A DNA stretch of 64,000 nt from Flavobacterium aestivum (GTDB lineage Bacteria > Bacteroidota > Bacteroidia > Flavobacteriales > Flavobacteriaceae). Below are positions 25,819-35,500 of the stretch, piece after piece (position 1 is the stretch's first letter; every line of letters starts with the position of its first letter). The stretch is from the NCBI RefSeq assembly GCF_026870175.2, contig NZ_CP113977.2:2170001-2234000 (forward strand), in the 5' to 3' direction. A program made the position numbers and the translations under genes. A model generated the notes under the pieces. It did no database searches and was not told the DNA's origin. It was given only the letters and a program-made list of their open reading frames with translations.

Positions 25819-27489
25819 CTAATTCTTAATTATTTTTTTTGTGAATTTGTCAAATTCGTTTTCAAGTTCTACTGTGTAGATACCATTTGGTAGCATTGAA
25901 ATATCCAATTGTAACAATTCATTATTGGATTGATTAGGCTCTTTAGATATAACTGTCTTTCCTGCCAAGTCGATAACTTTTACTTTAAATGAAGATATAT
26001 TATTTATACCATCGATGGTTATAATTGAGGAACTCGGATTAGGATAGATTGTCATACTATTATTTGCTAGTTCTGTCTTTTCACTTTTTGTATTACTTAT
26101 TTTACTAGTTCTAGTTCTAGTTATATAAGTTATTGTTACCACATTACTAATGTAATATATGCATTTTGCACTAGCTATAAATTCTTGTACAATTCTCCTG
26201 TAATATACATTTTGAGGGCTCATTCGTAAATTACTTGGATAAAGAGGGGCATAATCTTTTTTGTCAGCATTAGAAAGAATATTGAACCAGTTAATATTGT
26301 CATTTGAGCTTTGCCATTGATAATAAATTGAACTAGCAGAAGTTCTGTCTCCTTGAATTGGAGCTGGATTTGTTGATACTGTTTGATTACAGCAAATCGT
26401 ATTTGTAATATTCAAATTACTTATTGGAAAGACACTGACAACATTACTTGCAGTGCAATTCCTGCTTTCAGAAGAATTAGATGGATCTTCTAACACTAAT
26501 CGTCTATATTCGATTCCTGTAGACGGTGAAGGAGGTGTGTAGTTAGCTTGTGTTGCTCCTGGGATATCATGCCAGCCATTTACTGCAAGTCCGTAATTAA
26601 TAATGTTCCAAAATAGAGGGTATACTTCTCTTCTTTGCCATTGGTAATAATTTAAATTATTTACCGTTCCTCGGGGTGTAGTTGAATGACTTTCAGTGGC
26701 TTGATTGCCAATTATTGTTCCCGGATTTTGTCCAGTTGCAATATACTGATCGCCGCTAATTTGGTTGTTTACGTATAGGTTAGAGTAATTTGGTAAAAAT
26801 TTTGAAACTATAATATTCATTTGTTGTGGTTCCAGTTTTGTGGTTCCGTTTTTAAAAGTTGTTCTTTGTCTTATCACAACACTTTGATATAGAATCCATC
26901 CATTTCTATCAGATAAAACTACGTTATTAGCGCTATCAACCCATTCTTGCGATTGTATATCGTAATAATCCACAAATTTTGGAAGCAAAGGTATGCCTCC
27001 ATATGGAACTCTTTGTGTTGCATAATTTGGGTCAATAGTTGGTGGAATATTTGTATCAGGGATTATTTTCACAATTGGAATATTTGCACTTTTATAAGTT
27101 GTGCCTGTGCTAGTTTTGTATTCGGAATATATATAGCCTCCATTAGGATCAAATTGTGCTGGATCTAATGTTATAACAAAACTTCTTGTTGCAGAATTTG
27201 CCCCATTAAAAAGTAGATATCCTCCAGAACCGCCGTTTGCTGTAATAACTGGAGAATTATTATTTTTCCTGTAATAAATATCAATAGTTCCGTTATTTCC
27301 TTGAGGAACAGAAAAAAGTACTTGAGTACTTAAGGAAATAGTTGTAATTGCTGAGGGATGGATGTTAATGGGTTGAGTACTGTTTGCAGAAACATTGTTT
27401 ACCACCAAAGAATTAATGGATACTGTTTGTCCAAATGATTTTGGGATACAAAACAGAATAAATAAGAGAATAATTGTGATTTTTTTCAT
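25819..27489 (-). CDS. T9SS-secreted protein with C-terminal sorting domain
   Basis: This 556-aa protein has a signal peptide (MKKITIILLFILFCIPKSFGQ, cleaved after about residue 21), a long beta-rich region with Ig-like segments ('YQWQRREVYPLFW', 'YYQWQSSNDNINWFNI'), and a C-terminal type A T9SS sorting domain ('IYPNPSSSIITIDG', ending 'YTVELENEFDKFTKKIIKN'). It is exported and anchored or released by the type IX system. Start chosen at Met of MKKIT, 12 codons after the first possible ATG, because the signal peptide begins there. Confidence 0.88.
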   Translation of the reverse strand: MKKITIILLFILFCIPKSFGQTVSINSLVVNNVSANSTQPINIHPSAITTISLSTQVLFSVPQGNNGTIDIYYRKNNNSPVITANGGSGGYLLFNGANSATRSFVITLDPAQFDPNGGYIYSEYKTSTGTTYKSANIPIVKIIPDTNIPPTIDPNYATQRVPYGGIPLLPKFVDYYDIQSQEWVDSANNVVLSDRNGWILYQSVVIRQRTTFKNGTTKLEPQQMNIIVSKFLPNYSNLYVNNQISGDQYIATGQNPGTIIGNQATESHSTTPRGTVNNLNYYQWQRREVYPLFWNIINYGLAVNGWHDIPGATQANYTPPSPSTGIEYRRLVLEDPSNSSESRNCTASNVVSVFPISNLNITNTICCNQTVSTNPAPIQGDRTSASSIYYQWQSSNDNINWFNILSNADKKDYAPLYPSNLRMSPQNVYYRRIVQEFIASAKCIYYISNVVTITYITRTRTSKISNTKSEKTELANNSMTIYPNPSSSIITIDGINNISSFKVKVIDLAGKTVISKEPNQSNNELLQLDISMLPNGIYTVELENEFDKFTKKIIKN

Positions 27490-27657
27490 AGTTGCTTTTT
27501 TGTGATTTATAATTAAGTCACTCAAAATTAATGAAAAACATTACAATTAAGATGTTATTTTACAGAAAAGTATTATAAATAAATTAGATAATACTATAGT
27601 AGTTTTCTATCTTAAGAAAGAAATTCGCTGTTTATCTTATTGATTTTAGAGAAAAAA

Positions 27658-28626
27658 CTAAACCTCATCCTTTTCTGAAGCCTTTTCTTTTTTACTAATT
27701 TGTAAAGAAACAATCACACCAATAATAAGTGCCAAAGCAATAAAAGCTAGTGAAGCCCATTCCGGGATTTCTATATAATCGTGTAACAGCATTTTTATAC
27801 CCACAAAACTTAGAATAGCAATTAAGCTGTACTCCAAATGGCTAAATTTCTCCAGCATATTGGCTAGAAAGAAATACATTGATCTTAATCCTAAGATGGC
27901 AAAAATATTAGAGCTAAATACTAAAAACGGATCTGAGGTAATGGCTAAAATGGCTGGAACGCTATCTATCGCAAAAACTACATCCATTACTTCAATAACA
28001 ATTAAAGCAACAAATAACGGTGTCGCAGCATTTCCTTTTTCGGTTTTAATGAAAAAATGTTCTTTTTCAGTATGTGTTGAGATCGGAATTAGCTTTCCTA
28101 AAATTTTATAAATCAAAGAATTTTTAGGATTAAATTCTTCTTCATCTTCGGTGGTAAACAACATTTTGATTGCTGTGAATAATAAAAATGCTCCAAAGAT
28201 GTATGAGGTCCATGTAAACTTGTTGATTAATAAGACCCCAAAATATATCATCAATCCACGAAAGATTATCGCACCTAATATTCCCCAAAACAAAACACGG
28301 TGTTGGTATTTTTTAGGTATTTTGAATGATGCAAAAATTAAGGCGATTACAAAAATATTGTCGATACTCAATGATAATTCAATTAGATAACCTGTTATGA
28401 ATTTCATTGCCGCAACAGAAGGTTTCAATTGATTTGGATTTAATACATAATCGGTAGTGTATAGCCAATAGACCACTCCGGAGAATAACATGGATATAGT
28501 TACCCAGATTGCAGTCCATTTACTAGCTTCTTTAGTGCTGATAACATGGGGTGTTTTATTGAAAACACCTAAATCTAAAGCCAAAATTAGAGTTATTAAT
28601 ACGAGAAATGCGATCCAAACCACCAT
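27658..28626 (-). CDS. TerC family membrane protein
   Basis: This 322-aa protein has about eight or nine membrane helices and the TerC hallmark acidic segments 'LSLSIDNIFVIALIF' (about residue 90) and 'VMDVVFAIDSVPAILAIT' (about 215). TerC/Alx proteins export Mn2+ or protect against metal and tellurite stress; manganese export is the better-supported role of the family. Single gene; the next gene upstream is glnA's terminator region. Confidence 0.92.
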   Translation of the reverse strand: MVVWIAFLVLITLILALDLGVFNKTPHVISTKEASKWTAIWVTISMLFSGVVYWLYTTDYVLNPNQLKPSVAAMKFITGYLIELSLSIDNIFVIALIFASFKIPKKYQHRVLFWGILGAIIFRGLMIYFGVLLINKFTWTSYIFGAFLLFTAIKMLFTTEDEEEFNPKNSLIYKILGKLIPISTHTEKEHFFIKTEKGNAATPLFVALIVIEVMDVVFAIDSVPAILAITSDPFLVFSSNIFAILGLRSMYFFLANMLEKFSHLEYSLIAILSFVGIKMLLHDYIEIPEWASLAFIALALIIGVIVSLQISKKEKASEKDEV

Positions 28627-28720
28627 GCGTTTTCTGTTTTTTAGGTTCTTACAAATGTACTTCTTGATTTTTAAATTTATACTATATCAAGATAAAGTTG
28701 GTGTAGTTTATTTTATAAAA

Positions 28721-28758
28721 AAAAATAGTGCCCTCAATTAAGAAGGCACTATTTTAAA
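28721..28758 (-). terminator. Terminator of glnA
   Basis: AAAATAGTGCC / GGCACTATTTT stem; A/T runs on both sides allow function on either strand. Confidence 0.85.
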
Positions 28759-28780
28759 AAAAATGACAAATTGGGGGTGG

Positions 28781-29812
28781 TTATGCTAGTTCAGGAACCA
28801 AAGCTGATTTAACAGTTTTGATGATTCTTGCAGCAATTTTGTATGGATCACCGTTAGATGCTGGTCTTCTGTCTTCCAACCATCCTTTCCATCCTTTTTG
28901 AACGGTCATTAATGGAATACGGATTGAACATCCTCTATCTGATACTCCGTAAGAGAAATCGTGAATAGAAGCAGTTTCGTGTTTACCAGTCAAACGTTGG
29001 TCATTGTAAGCTCCATAAACTGCAATATGCTCAGCAGTTACAGGACGGAAAGCCTCACATATTTTTTCGTAAGTTTCTTGAGAACCACATGTTCTTAAAA
29101 CTTCGTTAGAGAAGTTAGCATGCATTCCAGAACCATTCCAGTCTGTGTCTCCTAGTGGTTTTGGGTGGTACTCTATGTAGTAACCGTATTTTTCAGTAAG
29201 ACGGTCTAGTAAATATCTTGCAATCCAGATTTCATCACCTGCTTTTTTAGCTCCTTTAGCAAACAATTGGAATTCCCATTGTCCACAAGCTACTTCTTGA
29301 TTGATTCCTTCAAAGTTGATTCCGGCAGCAATACATAAGTCAGCATGCTCTTCAACTAATTTTCTTCCGTGTGTGTTTTTACCACCTACAGAACAGTAGT
29401 ACATTCCTTGTGGAGCTGGGTAACCACCTACAGGGAATCCTAATGGCAATAATGTTTTAGTATCCATGATGAAATACTCTTGTTCGAATCCAAACCAGAA
29501 ATCATCATTATCATCGTCAATTGTAGCTCTTCCGTTTGATGGGTGTGGAGTACCGTCAGCAAACATAACTTCAGACATTACTAAATACCCATTGATTCTA
29601 GTTGGATCTGGGTAGATAGCTACAGGTACAAGTAAACAGTCAGATGAACCACCTTCTGCTTGTTTTGTAGATGAACCATCAAATGACCAGTTCCCTATTT
29701 CTTCTAATGTTCCTTGAAAGTTTTCGTGCTCTTCAACTTTAGTTTTACTTCTAAGATTTTGAGTTGGTTCGTATCCATCTAACCAAATGTACTCTAATTT
29801 AATTTTAGCCAT
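28781..29812 (-). CDS. glnA: Glutamine synthetase, type II
   Basis: This 343-aa enzyme makes glutamine from glutamate, ammonia and ATP. It is of the short, eukaryote-like GSII class: beta-grasp start 'EYIWLDGYEPTQNLRSKT', 'WSFDGSSTKQA', catalytic 'FGFEQEYFIMD', 'NFEGINQEVACGQWEFQ', 'NGSGMHANFS' and 'DRGCSIRIPL'. It is divergent from the GSIII gene with 378 bases between starts, so nitrogen control of both from one region is likely. Confidence 0.95.
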   Translation of the reverse strand: MAKIKLEYIWLDGYEPTQNLRSKTKVEEHENFQGTLEEIGNWSFDGSSTKQAEGGSSDCLLVPVAIYPDPTRINGYLVMSEVMFADGTPHPSNGRATIDDDNDDFWFGFEQEYFIMDTKTLLPLGFPVGGYPAPQGMYYCSVGGKNTHGRKLVEEHADLCIAAGINFEGINQEVACGQWEFQLFAKGAKKAGDEIWIARYLLDRLTEKYGYYIEYHPKPLGDTDWNGSGMHANFSNEVLRTCGSQETYEKICEAFRPVTAEHIAVYGAYNDQRLTGKHETASIHDFSYGVSDRGCSIRIPLMTVQKGWKGWLEDRRPASNGDPYKIAARIIKTVKSALVPELA

Positions 29813-30190
29813 AGTTATATAAATTTTATTTTTTGACAGTTTTACGGTGCAAATATAAAATATTTTAACTTTGTATAAAAAATTAGGGGGTGTTTTTTAT
29901 TTAAACAAGTTTAATTTTTTGCACAACCATATTTTTGAGGGGGTAAAATTAAAAAAATGCAATTTTAGCAGGGGATAAAAATTAATTTGGCAATTATTTG
30001 TTTTAATCTGATAGAATAAAATTAAGATTTTTAGTCTATCAAAGTTTAGATCGACACACTATTTTATATTTTGACCTCTTTTTCTGTTAAAAAGCAGATA
30101 TATGCAGACATAGAAATTAATTGTTCCTAAGAATAATTATATTTGTTATTACTTTATTAATTGAAAATTAAAACTTTAAAATCTATAATT
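29813..30190. promoter_or_regulatory. Divergent glnA-glnN control region
   Basis: Contains TATATTTG -7 boxes on both strands: minus strand 29850-29857 for glnA and plus strand 30138-30145 for glnN. Between them are three G-rich motifs, AGGGGGT (29885-29891), GAGGGGGT (29937-29944) and CAGGGGAT (29969-29976), spaced 53 and 32 bases, close to whole helical turns, as expected of sites for one regulator. Nothing else is coded here. Confidence 0.5.
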
Positions 30191-32380
30191 ATGTCATCAA
30201 TTCGTTTTCAAGCTTTAAGAGAAGCTACCAATAGAAAATTAGTCGATTTCCAGGAGTCAGGAAAAAAATCAATCCTTTTTGGTTCAAATGTCTTCAATGA
30301 CAAAGCCATGAAACAATATTTGACTTCAGATGCTTTTAAAGGAGTACAAGGAGCCGTTCAGCATGGAACTAAAATAGACCGAAAGCTAGCTGATTATATT
30401 GCTATGGGAATGAAAGAATGGGCCTTGTCTAAAGGAGTTACACATTATACACACTGGTTTCAACCATTAACAGGAACTACTGCCGAAAAACATGATGCTT
30501 TCTTTGAAACTTCTTATGACGGAAGTGATCCTGTAGAAAAATTTGGTGGAGCACAATTAGTACAACAAGAGCCGGATGCTTCCAGTTTTCCGCATGGAGG
30601 AATTAGAAACACATTCGAAGCCAGGGGATACACCGCTTGGGATCCAACCTCACCCGCTTTTATTTTTGGAACCACTTTATGTATTCCAACAGTTTTTATT
30701 TCCTATACTGGTGAAGCCTTAGATTATAAAACACCTTTATTGAGAGCTTTGACTGTTATGGACGAGGCTGCCACCGAAGTATGTAAATATTTTGACAAAA
30801 ACGTAAAAAAGGTTACTGCAACTTTAGGATGGGAACAGGAATATTTCTTAGTCGATAGAGCTTTGGCTAATTCCCGTCCAGACCTTATGATGACAGGAAG
30901 AACTTTATTAGGACATACTTCTGCCAAAGGACAACAATTGGATGATCATTATTTTGGAGCTATACCAACTCGTGCTTTAACTTACATGAGAGATTTAGAG
31001 CAAGAATGTATGTTATTGGGTATTCCTGTAAAAACGCGCCATAATGAAGTAGCGCCTAACCAGTTTGAGTTGGCTCCAATTTTTGAAGAAACGAACCTTG
31101 CTGTAGATCACAACTGCTTGTTGATGGATGTGATGGAAAAAGTAGCTGAACGTCATAATTTTAAAGTATTATTCCATGAAAAACCATTCAAAGGAGTAAA
31201 TGGATCCGGAAAGCATAATAACTGGTCGTTGGCTACAGATACTGGGGTAAACTTATTGAGTCCAAGTAAAACACCTATGAGTAATTTACAGTTTTTGACT
31301 TTCTTTATCAATACCATAAAAGCAGTAAATGATAATGAATCATTATTGAGAGCAGCAATCGCATCTGCCAGTAATGATCATAGATTGGGAGCCAATGAAG
31401 CACCACCGGCAATTATTTCTGTTTTTATAGGTGAGCAATTGACAAAAGTTTTAGCTGAATTAGAAGGTGTAACTTCCGGAAAATTATCTCCTGAAGAAAA
31501 AACAGATTTAAAACTGAATGTAGTTGGGAAAATTCCAGATGTACTTTTGGATAATACAGATAGAAACAGAACCTCTCCATTTGCTTTTACCGGAAATAAA
31601 TTCGAGTTTAGAGCAGTGGGTTCTACGGCAAACTGTTCTAATGCAATGACTACTTTGAATGCTATTGTTGCGAAACAATTAAGAGATTTCAAAATTGAAG
31701 TTGATGCTTTAATCGAATCGAATGACATGAAGAAGGATGATGCAATCTTCAATGTACTTAGAGAATATATCAAAGATTCTAAAAGAATCCTTTTTGAAGG
31801 TGATGGATATAGCGAAGAATGGGAAATCGAAGCGGCTAAAAGAGGTTTGAGTAACTTTAAAACTACTCCGGAAGCATTAAAAGCGAGAATTTCTAAACAA
31901 TCATTGGATTTGTTTTCTGAGTTAGGTGTCATGAACCATGTAGAGGTTGAAGCACGTTACGAAATTGAATTGGAAGAATACACTAAGAAAATTCAAATAG
32001 AAGGTAGAGTACTAGGTGATATTTCTAAAAATCACGTAATTCCTACTGCAATTCGTTATCAAAATACTTTGATTGCGAATGTAAGAGGTTTGAAAGATAT
32101 TTTTGGATCAGATTTTGAAACAATTGCCAAAGAACAAATTATCCTGATTAAAGAAATTTCTAAGCATATCGAAGGAATCAATTCTAAAGTAGAAGAGATG
32201 ACAAACGAAAGAAAGATCGCTAATGGTTTGACAGATGGTCAAGAAATGGCAGAAGCGTATTGTAATAAAGTTAAACCTTATTTTGAAATCATTAGAAACC
32301 ACTGTGACAAACTGGAATTACTGGTTGATAATGAATTGTGGACTTTAACCAAATACAGAGAATTACTTTTGACTAAGTAA
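30191..32380 (+). CDS. glnN: Glutamine synthetase, type III
   Basis: This 729-aa enzyme belongs to the large GSIII class common in Bacteroidota. Conserved parts: 'THYTHWFQPLTGTTAEKHD', 'GWEQEYFLVD', 'KTRHNEVAPNQFELAPIFEE', 'NGSGKHNNWSLATDTG', 'NRTSPFAFTGNKFEFRAVGS' and a helical C-terminal extension. Start chosen at the ATG of MSSIRFQALREATN; a Met ten codons earlier adds residues unlike the family. With the GSII gene it gives two unrelated glutamine synthetases side by side. Confidence 0.95.
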   Translation: MSSIRFQALREATNRKLVDFQESGKKSILFGSNVFNDKAMKQYLTSDAFKGVQGAVQHGTKIDRKLADYIAMGMKEWALSKGVTHYTHWFQPLTGTTAEKHDAFFETSYDGSDPVEKFGGAQLVQQEPDASSFPHGGIRNTFEARGYTAWDPTSPAFIFGTTLCIPTVFISYTGEALDYKTPLLRALTVMDEAATEVCKYFDKNVKKVTATLGWEQEYFLVDRALANSRPDLMMTGRTLLGHTSAKGQQLDDHYFGAIPTRALTYMRDLEQECMLLGIPVKTRHNEVAPNQFELAPIFEETNLAVDHNCLLMDVMEKVAERHNFKVLFHEKPFKGVNGSGKHNNWSLATDTGVNLLSPSKTPMSNLQFLTFFINTIKAVNDNESLLRAAIASASNDHRLGANEAPPAIISVFIGEQLTKVLAELEGVTSGKLSPEEKTDLKLNVVGKIPDVLLDNTDRNRTSPFAFTGNKFEFRAVGSTANCSNAMTTLNAIVAKQLRDFKIEVDALIESNDMKKDDAIFNVLREYIKDSKRILFEGDGYSEEWEIEAAKRGLSNFKTTPEALKARISKQSLDLFSELGVMNHVEVEARYEIELEEYTKKIQIEGRVLGDISKNHVIPTAIRYQNTLIANVRGLKDIFGSDFETIAKEQIILIKEISKHIEGINSKVEEMTNERKIANGLTDGQEMAEAYCNKVKPYFEIIRNHCDKLELLVDNELWTLTKYRELLLTK

Positions 32381-32395
32381 TATTTGTTGATATTA

Positions 32396-32428
32396 ATAAA
32401 AAAGGCTTTCATCAGAAAGCCTTTTTTA
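32396..32428 (+). terminator. Terminator of glnN
   Basis: AAAAAAGGCTTTC / GAAAGCCTTTTTT hairpin. Confidence 0.9.
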
Positions 32429-32527
32429 TGGTCTAAATATTCCATTTTTTTCAAACCTATAAAGAATACAATTCATTTAAGTTAGGTTATTTAGATTGCA
32501 TAAATATCAGAACCCATTAATAAACAC

Positions 32528-32562
32528 AAAAAGCACCCGTTTGTGGCAGGTGCTTTTTAATT
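32528..32562 (-). terminator. Terminator of SprB-repeat gene
   Basis: AAAAAGCACC / GGTGCTTTTT hairpin just after the gene end on its strand. Confidence 0.88.
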
Positions 32563-32577
32563 TAAATTAGTTTAATG

Positions 32578-35500
32578 TTATCTAGAAGAAATCACTTTTT
32601 GTACGCTACTTCCTCTATTGGTAGTTACTTTTACAAGATAAACTTCTTCTTGTCCAGTAGCTGGAATGTTTAAGAGAACTTCTTTGTTCAAATAACCTTG
32701 GCTATCATATTTAGAAGCTACCTCAGTACCACTTGTGTTGAACACTTGAATTCTCACATCAGTAACATATTGGAAATCATAACTAATGGTTAATTGGTCT
32801 CTAAAAGGAACCGGATGTGCTGTGAAAGTATTGGTTTCAGTAGCCCGTTGAGTAAGAGAGTATTGTGATGTTGCATTAGATATTAATCTATTGGTCAAAT
32901 CTCTTGTTATTGTTCCGCAAAGATCATGGTTCAAGTCATTATTGGCTGCAAGTTGAGTAGCCAATGCTTCACATCCGCAATTATTAGTCACAGCTGCTAT
33001 TATGGCTGCTTTCAATCCTGCTACGTCATTTATGCCAGGAGGCAATGGATATTCATTAAGAGTAGTGGCGTTTAATATTGCTGCTACACCATGTCTCATC
33101 AATTTTCTACAGTTACCACCTCCTAAAGTAATAGCGTCAATCATTTTTAGAGAAGATGGTATGTCACAAAGACCAGCTACACCAGGTAAAACCACAGAGA
33201 TTTGAGTTTCTGTAGTAAATCCAGCAGCTATTGCAATTGGATCATCTGGTGAATCCCATAATTGTTTACCATTTCCTCCTTGCCAGAATCCAGGAGTACA
33301 ACCGCTACCGCAAGAAGGGCCTTCTGGTACAACTTCAGTATCGGTATCGATACATCCGTTAGCATCTTTTGCATAAACAGTATATGTTCCTGCCCCTACT
33401 GTGAAGGTTGGACTAGCTTGGTAATTTGTTCCGTCAATAGAGAAAGTATAGGAACCTGTTCCTCCAGTTGCACTAGCAGTTAGAGTTGAAGATCCTCCAA
33501 CACACGTAATTGCGGTGTGTTCAGCACCTACAACGACAGCTGTTGGTGTACCAACTGTTTCTGAACCTGATTGTTCGCATCCATGATCATCTTTTACAGT
33601 CCATGAATAGCTACCCGCTGCAAGACCAGAATAGGTTTTAGGAGAAGTTTGTGTTGCAAATCCACCTCCATTAAAGTTTACCATATAAGGAGCTGTACCA
33701 CCGCTGAAAGTAAGTGTAACAGAACCGTCTAAAGCGCCATTACAAGTTACATCAGCATGACCATCACTGGCTACAAGAGCAGTTGGCTCACTAATTGTTT
33801 CTGAACCTGATTGCTCACATCCATGATCATCTTTTACAGTCCATGAATAAGTTCCCGCTGTAAGACCAGAATAGGTTTTAGGAGAAGTTTGTGTTGCAAA
33901 ACCACCACCATTAAAGTTTACCATATAAGGGCCTGTACCACCGCTGAAAGTAACGGTAACTGAACCGTCTGAACCGCCATTACAGGTTACATCAGCATGA
34001 CCATCACTGGCTACAAGAGCTGTAGGTTGACCAACTGTTTCTGAACCTGAGGTTTCACATCCGTGATCATCTTTCACTGTCCATGAATAGCTACCTGCTG
34101 CAAGACCAGAATAGGTTTTAGGAGAAGTTTGTGTTGCAAAACCACCACCATTAAAGTTCACCATATAAGGGCCTGTACCACCACTGAAAGTAAGGGTAAC
34201 TGAACCGTCAGAGCCTCCGTTACATGACACATTTGTATGACCGTCACTAGCCTCAACAGCAGATGGTGTACCAACTGTTTCTGAACCTGATTGTTCACAT
34301 CCATGATCATCTTTTACAGTCCATGAATAGCTACCCGCTGCAAGACCTGAATAGGTTTTAGGAGAAGTTTGTGTTGCAAATCCGCCTCCATTGAAATTCA
34401 CCATATAAGGACCTGTACCGCCGCTGAAAGTAAGTGTAACAGAACCGTCTAAAGCACCATTACAAGATGCGTCTGTATGACCATCACTGGCTACTAGGGC
34501 AGTTGGCTCACTAATTGTTTCAGAACCTGATTGCTCACATCCATGATCGTCTTTTACAGTCCATGAATAAGTTCCTGCAGTAAGACCAGAATAGGTTTTA
34601 GGAGAAGTTTGTGTTGCAAAACCACCGCCATTAAAGTTCACCATATAAGGGCCTGTACCACCGCTGAAAGTAACGGTAACTGAACCGTCTGAACCGCCGT
34701 TACAGGTTACATCAGCATGACCATCACTGGCTACAAGAGCTGTAGGTTCGCTAACTGTTTCTGAACCAGATTGTTCACATCCGTGATCATCTTTCACTGT
34801 CCATGAATAAGTTCCCGCTGTAAGACCAGAATAGGTTTTAGGAGAAGTTTGTGTTACAAAACCACCACCATTAAAGTTCACTGTATAAGGGCCTGTACCG
34901 CCGCTGAAAGTAATGGTAACTGAACCGTCAGATCCTCCGTTACATGACACATCAGCATGACCATCACTGGCTGCAAGAACAGTTGGCTGTCCTACAGTAG
35001 CATTTGCATTTGCAGTACATCCGTTGGCTCCGGTTACCACAACACTATAAGAACCTGCTGGCACTGAGGCCAAATCTTCGGTAGTAGCATTGTTACTCCA
35101 TAGGAATGTGTATGGTGGTGTACCTCCGCTAACGGTTAGATCTACCGAACCATTACCACCAAAACAAAGCGGATCTGTTGCAACAGCACTAGCTTCTGGT
35201 GGCGCTTTGTCCTCTAAAACAGTTACATATGCTGTATCGGTACAGCCCGTAAAGCCAGCTGGCGCAACAATCACTGCATATACACCGCCAACGGTTACCG
35301 TACGATTCACATCTTGTGGTGGTTGTGGGTTATCTGCTGGAATTAATGGTCCGATGCCATCTGTTTTATCAAGAGGTGTAGGATCCGGACCATAAAATAA
35401 AACAGCTGATCCTAGAGGAACTATATTAGATGCTGTTATTGTCGCGCTTGGATTTGTACAAGTAATAACACGATCAACAGCAAGATCTACATCAGGATGG

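Noticed and set aside
31378..31932. Minus-strand ORF of 184 codons inside glnN
   Set aside because: Shadow of a well-conserved glutamine synthetase III frame.
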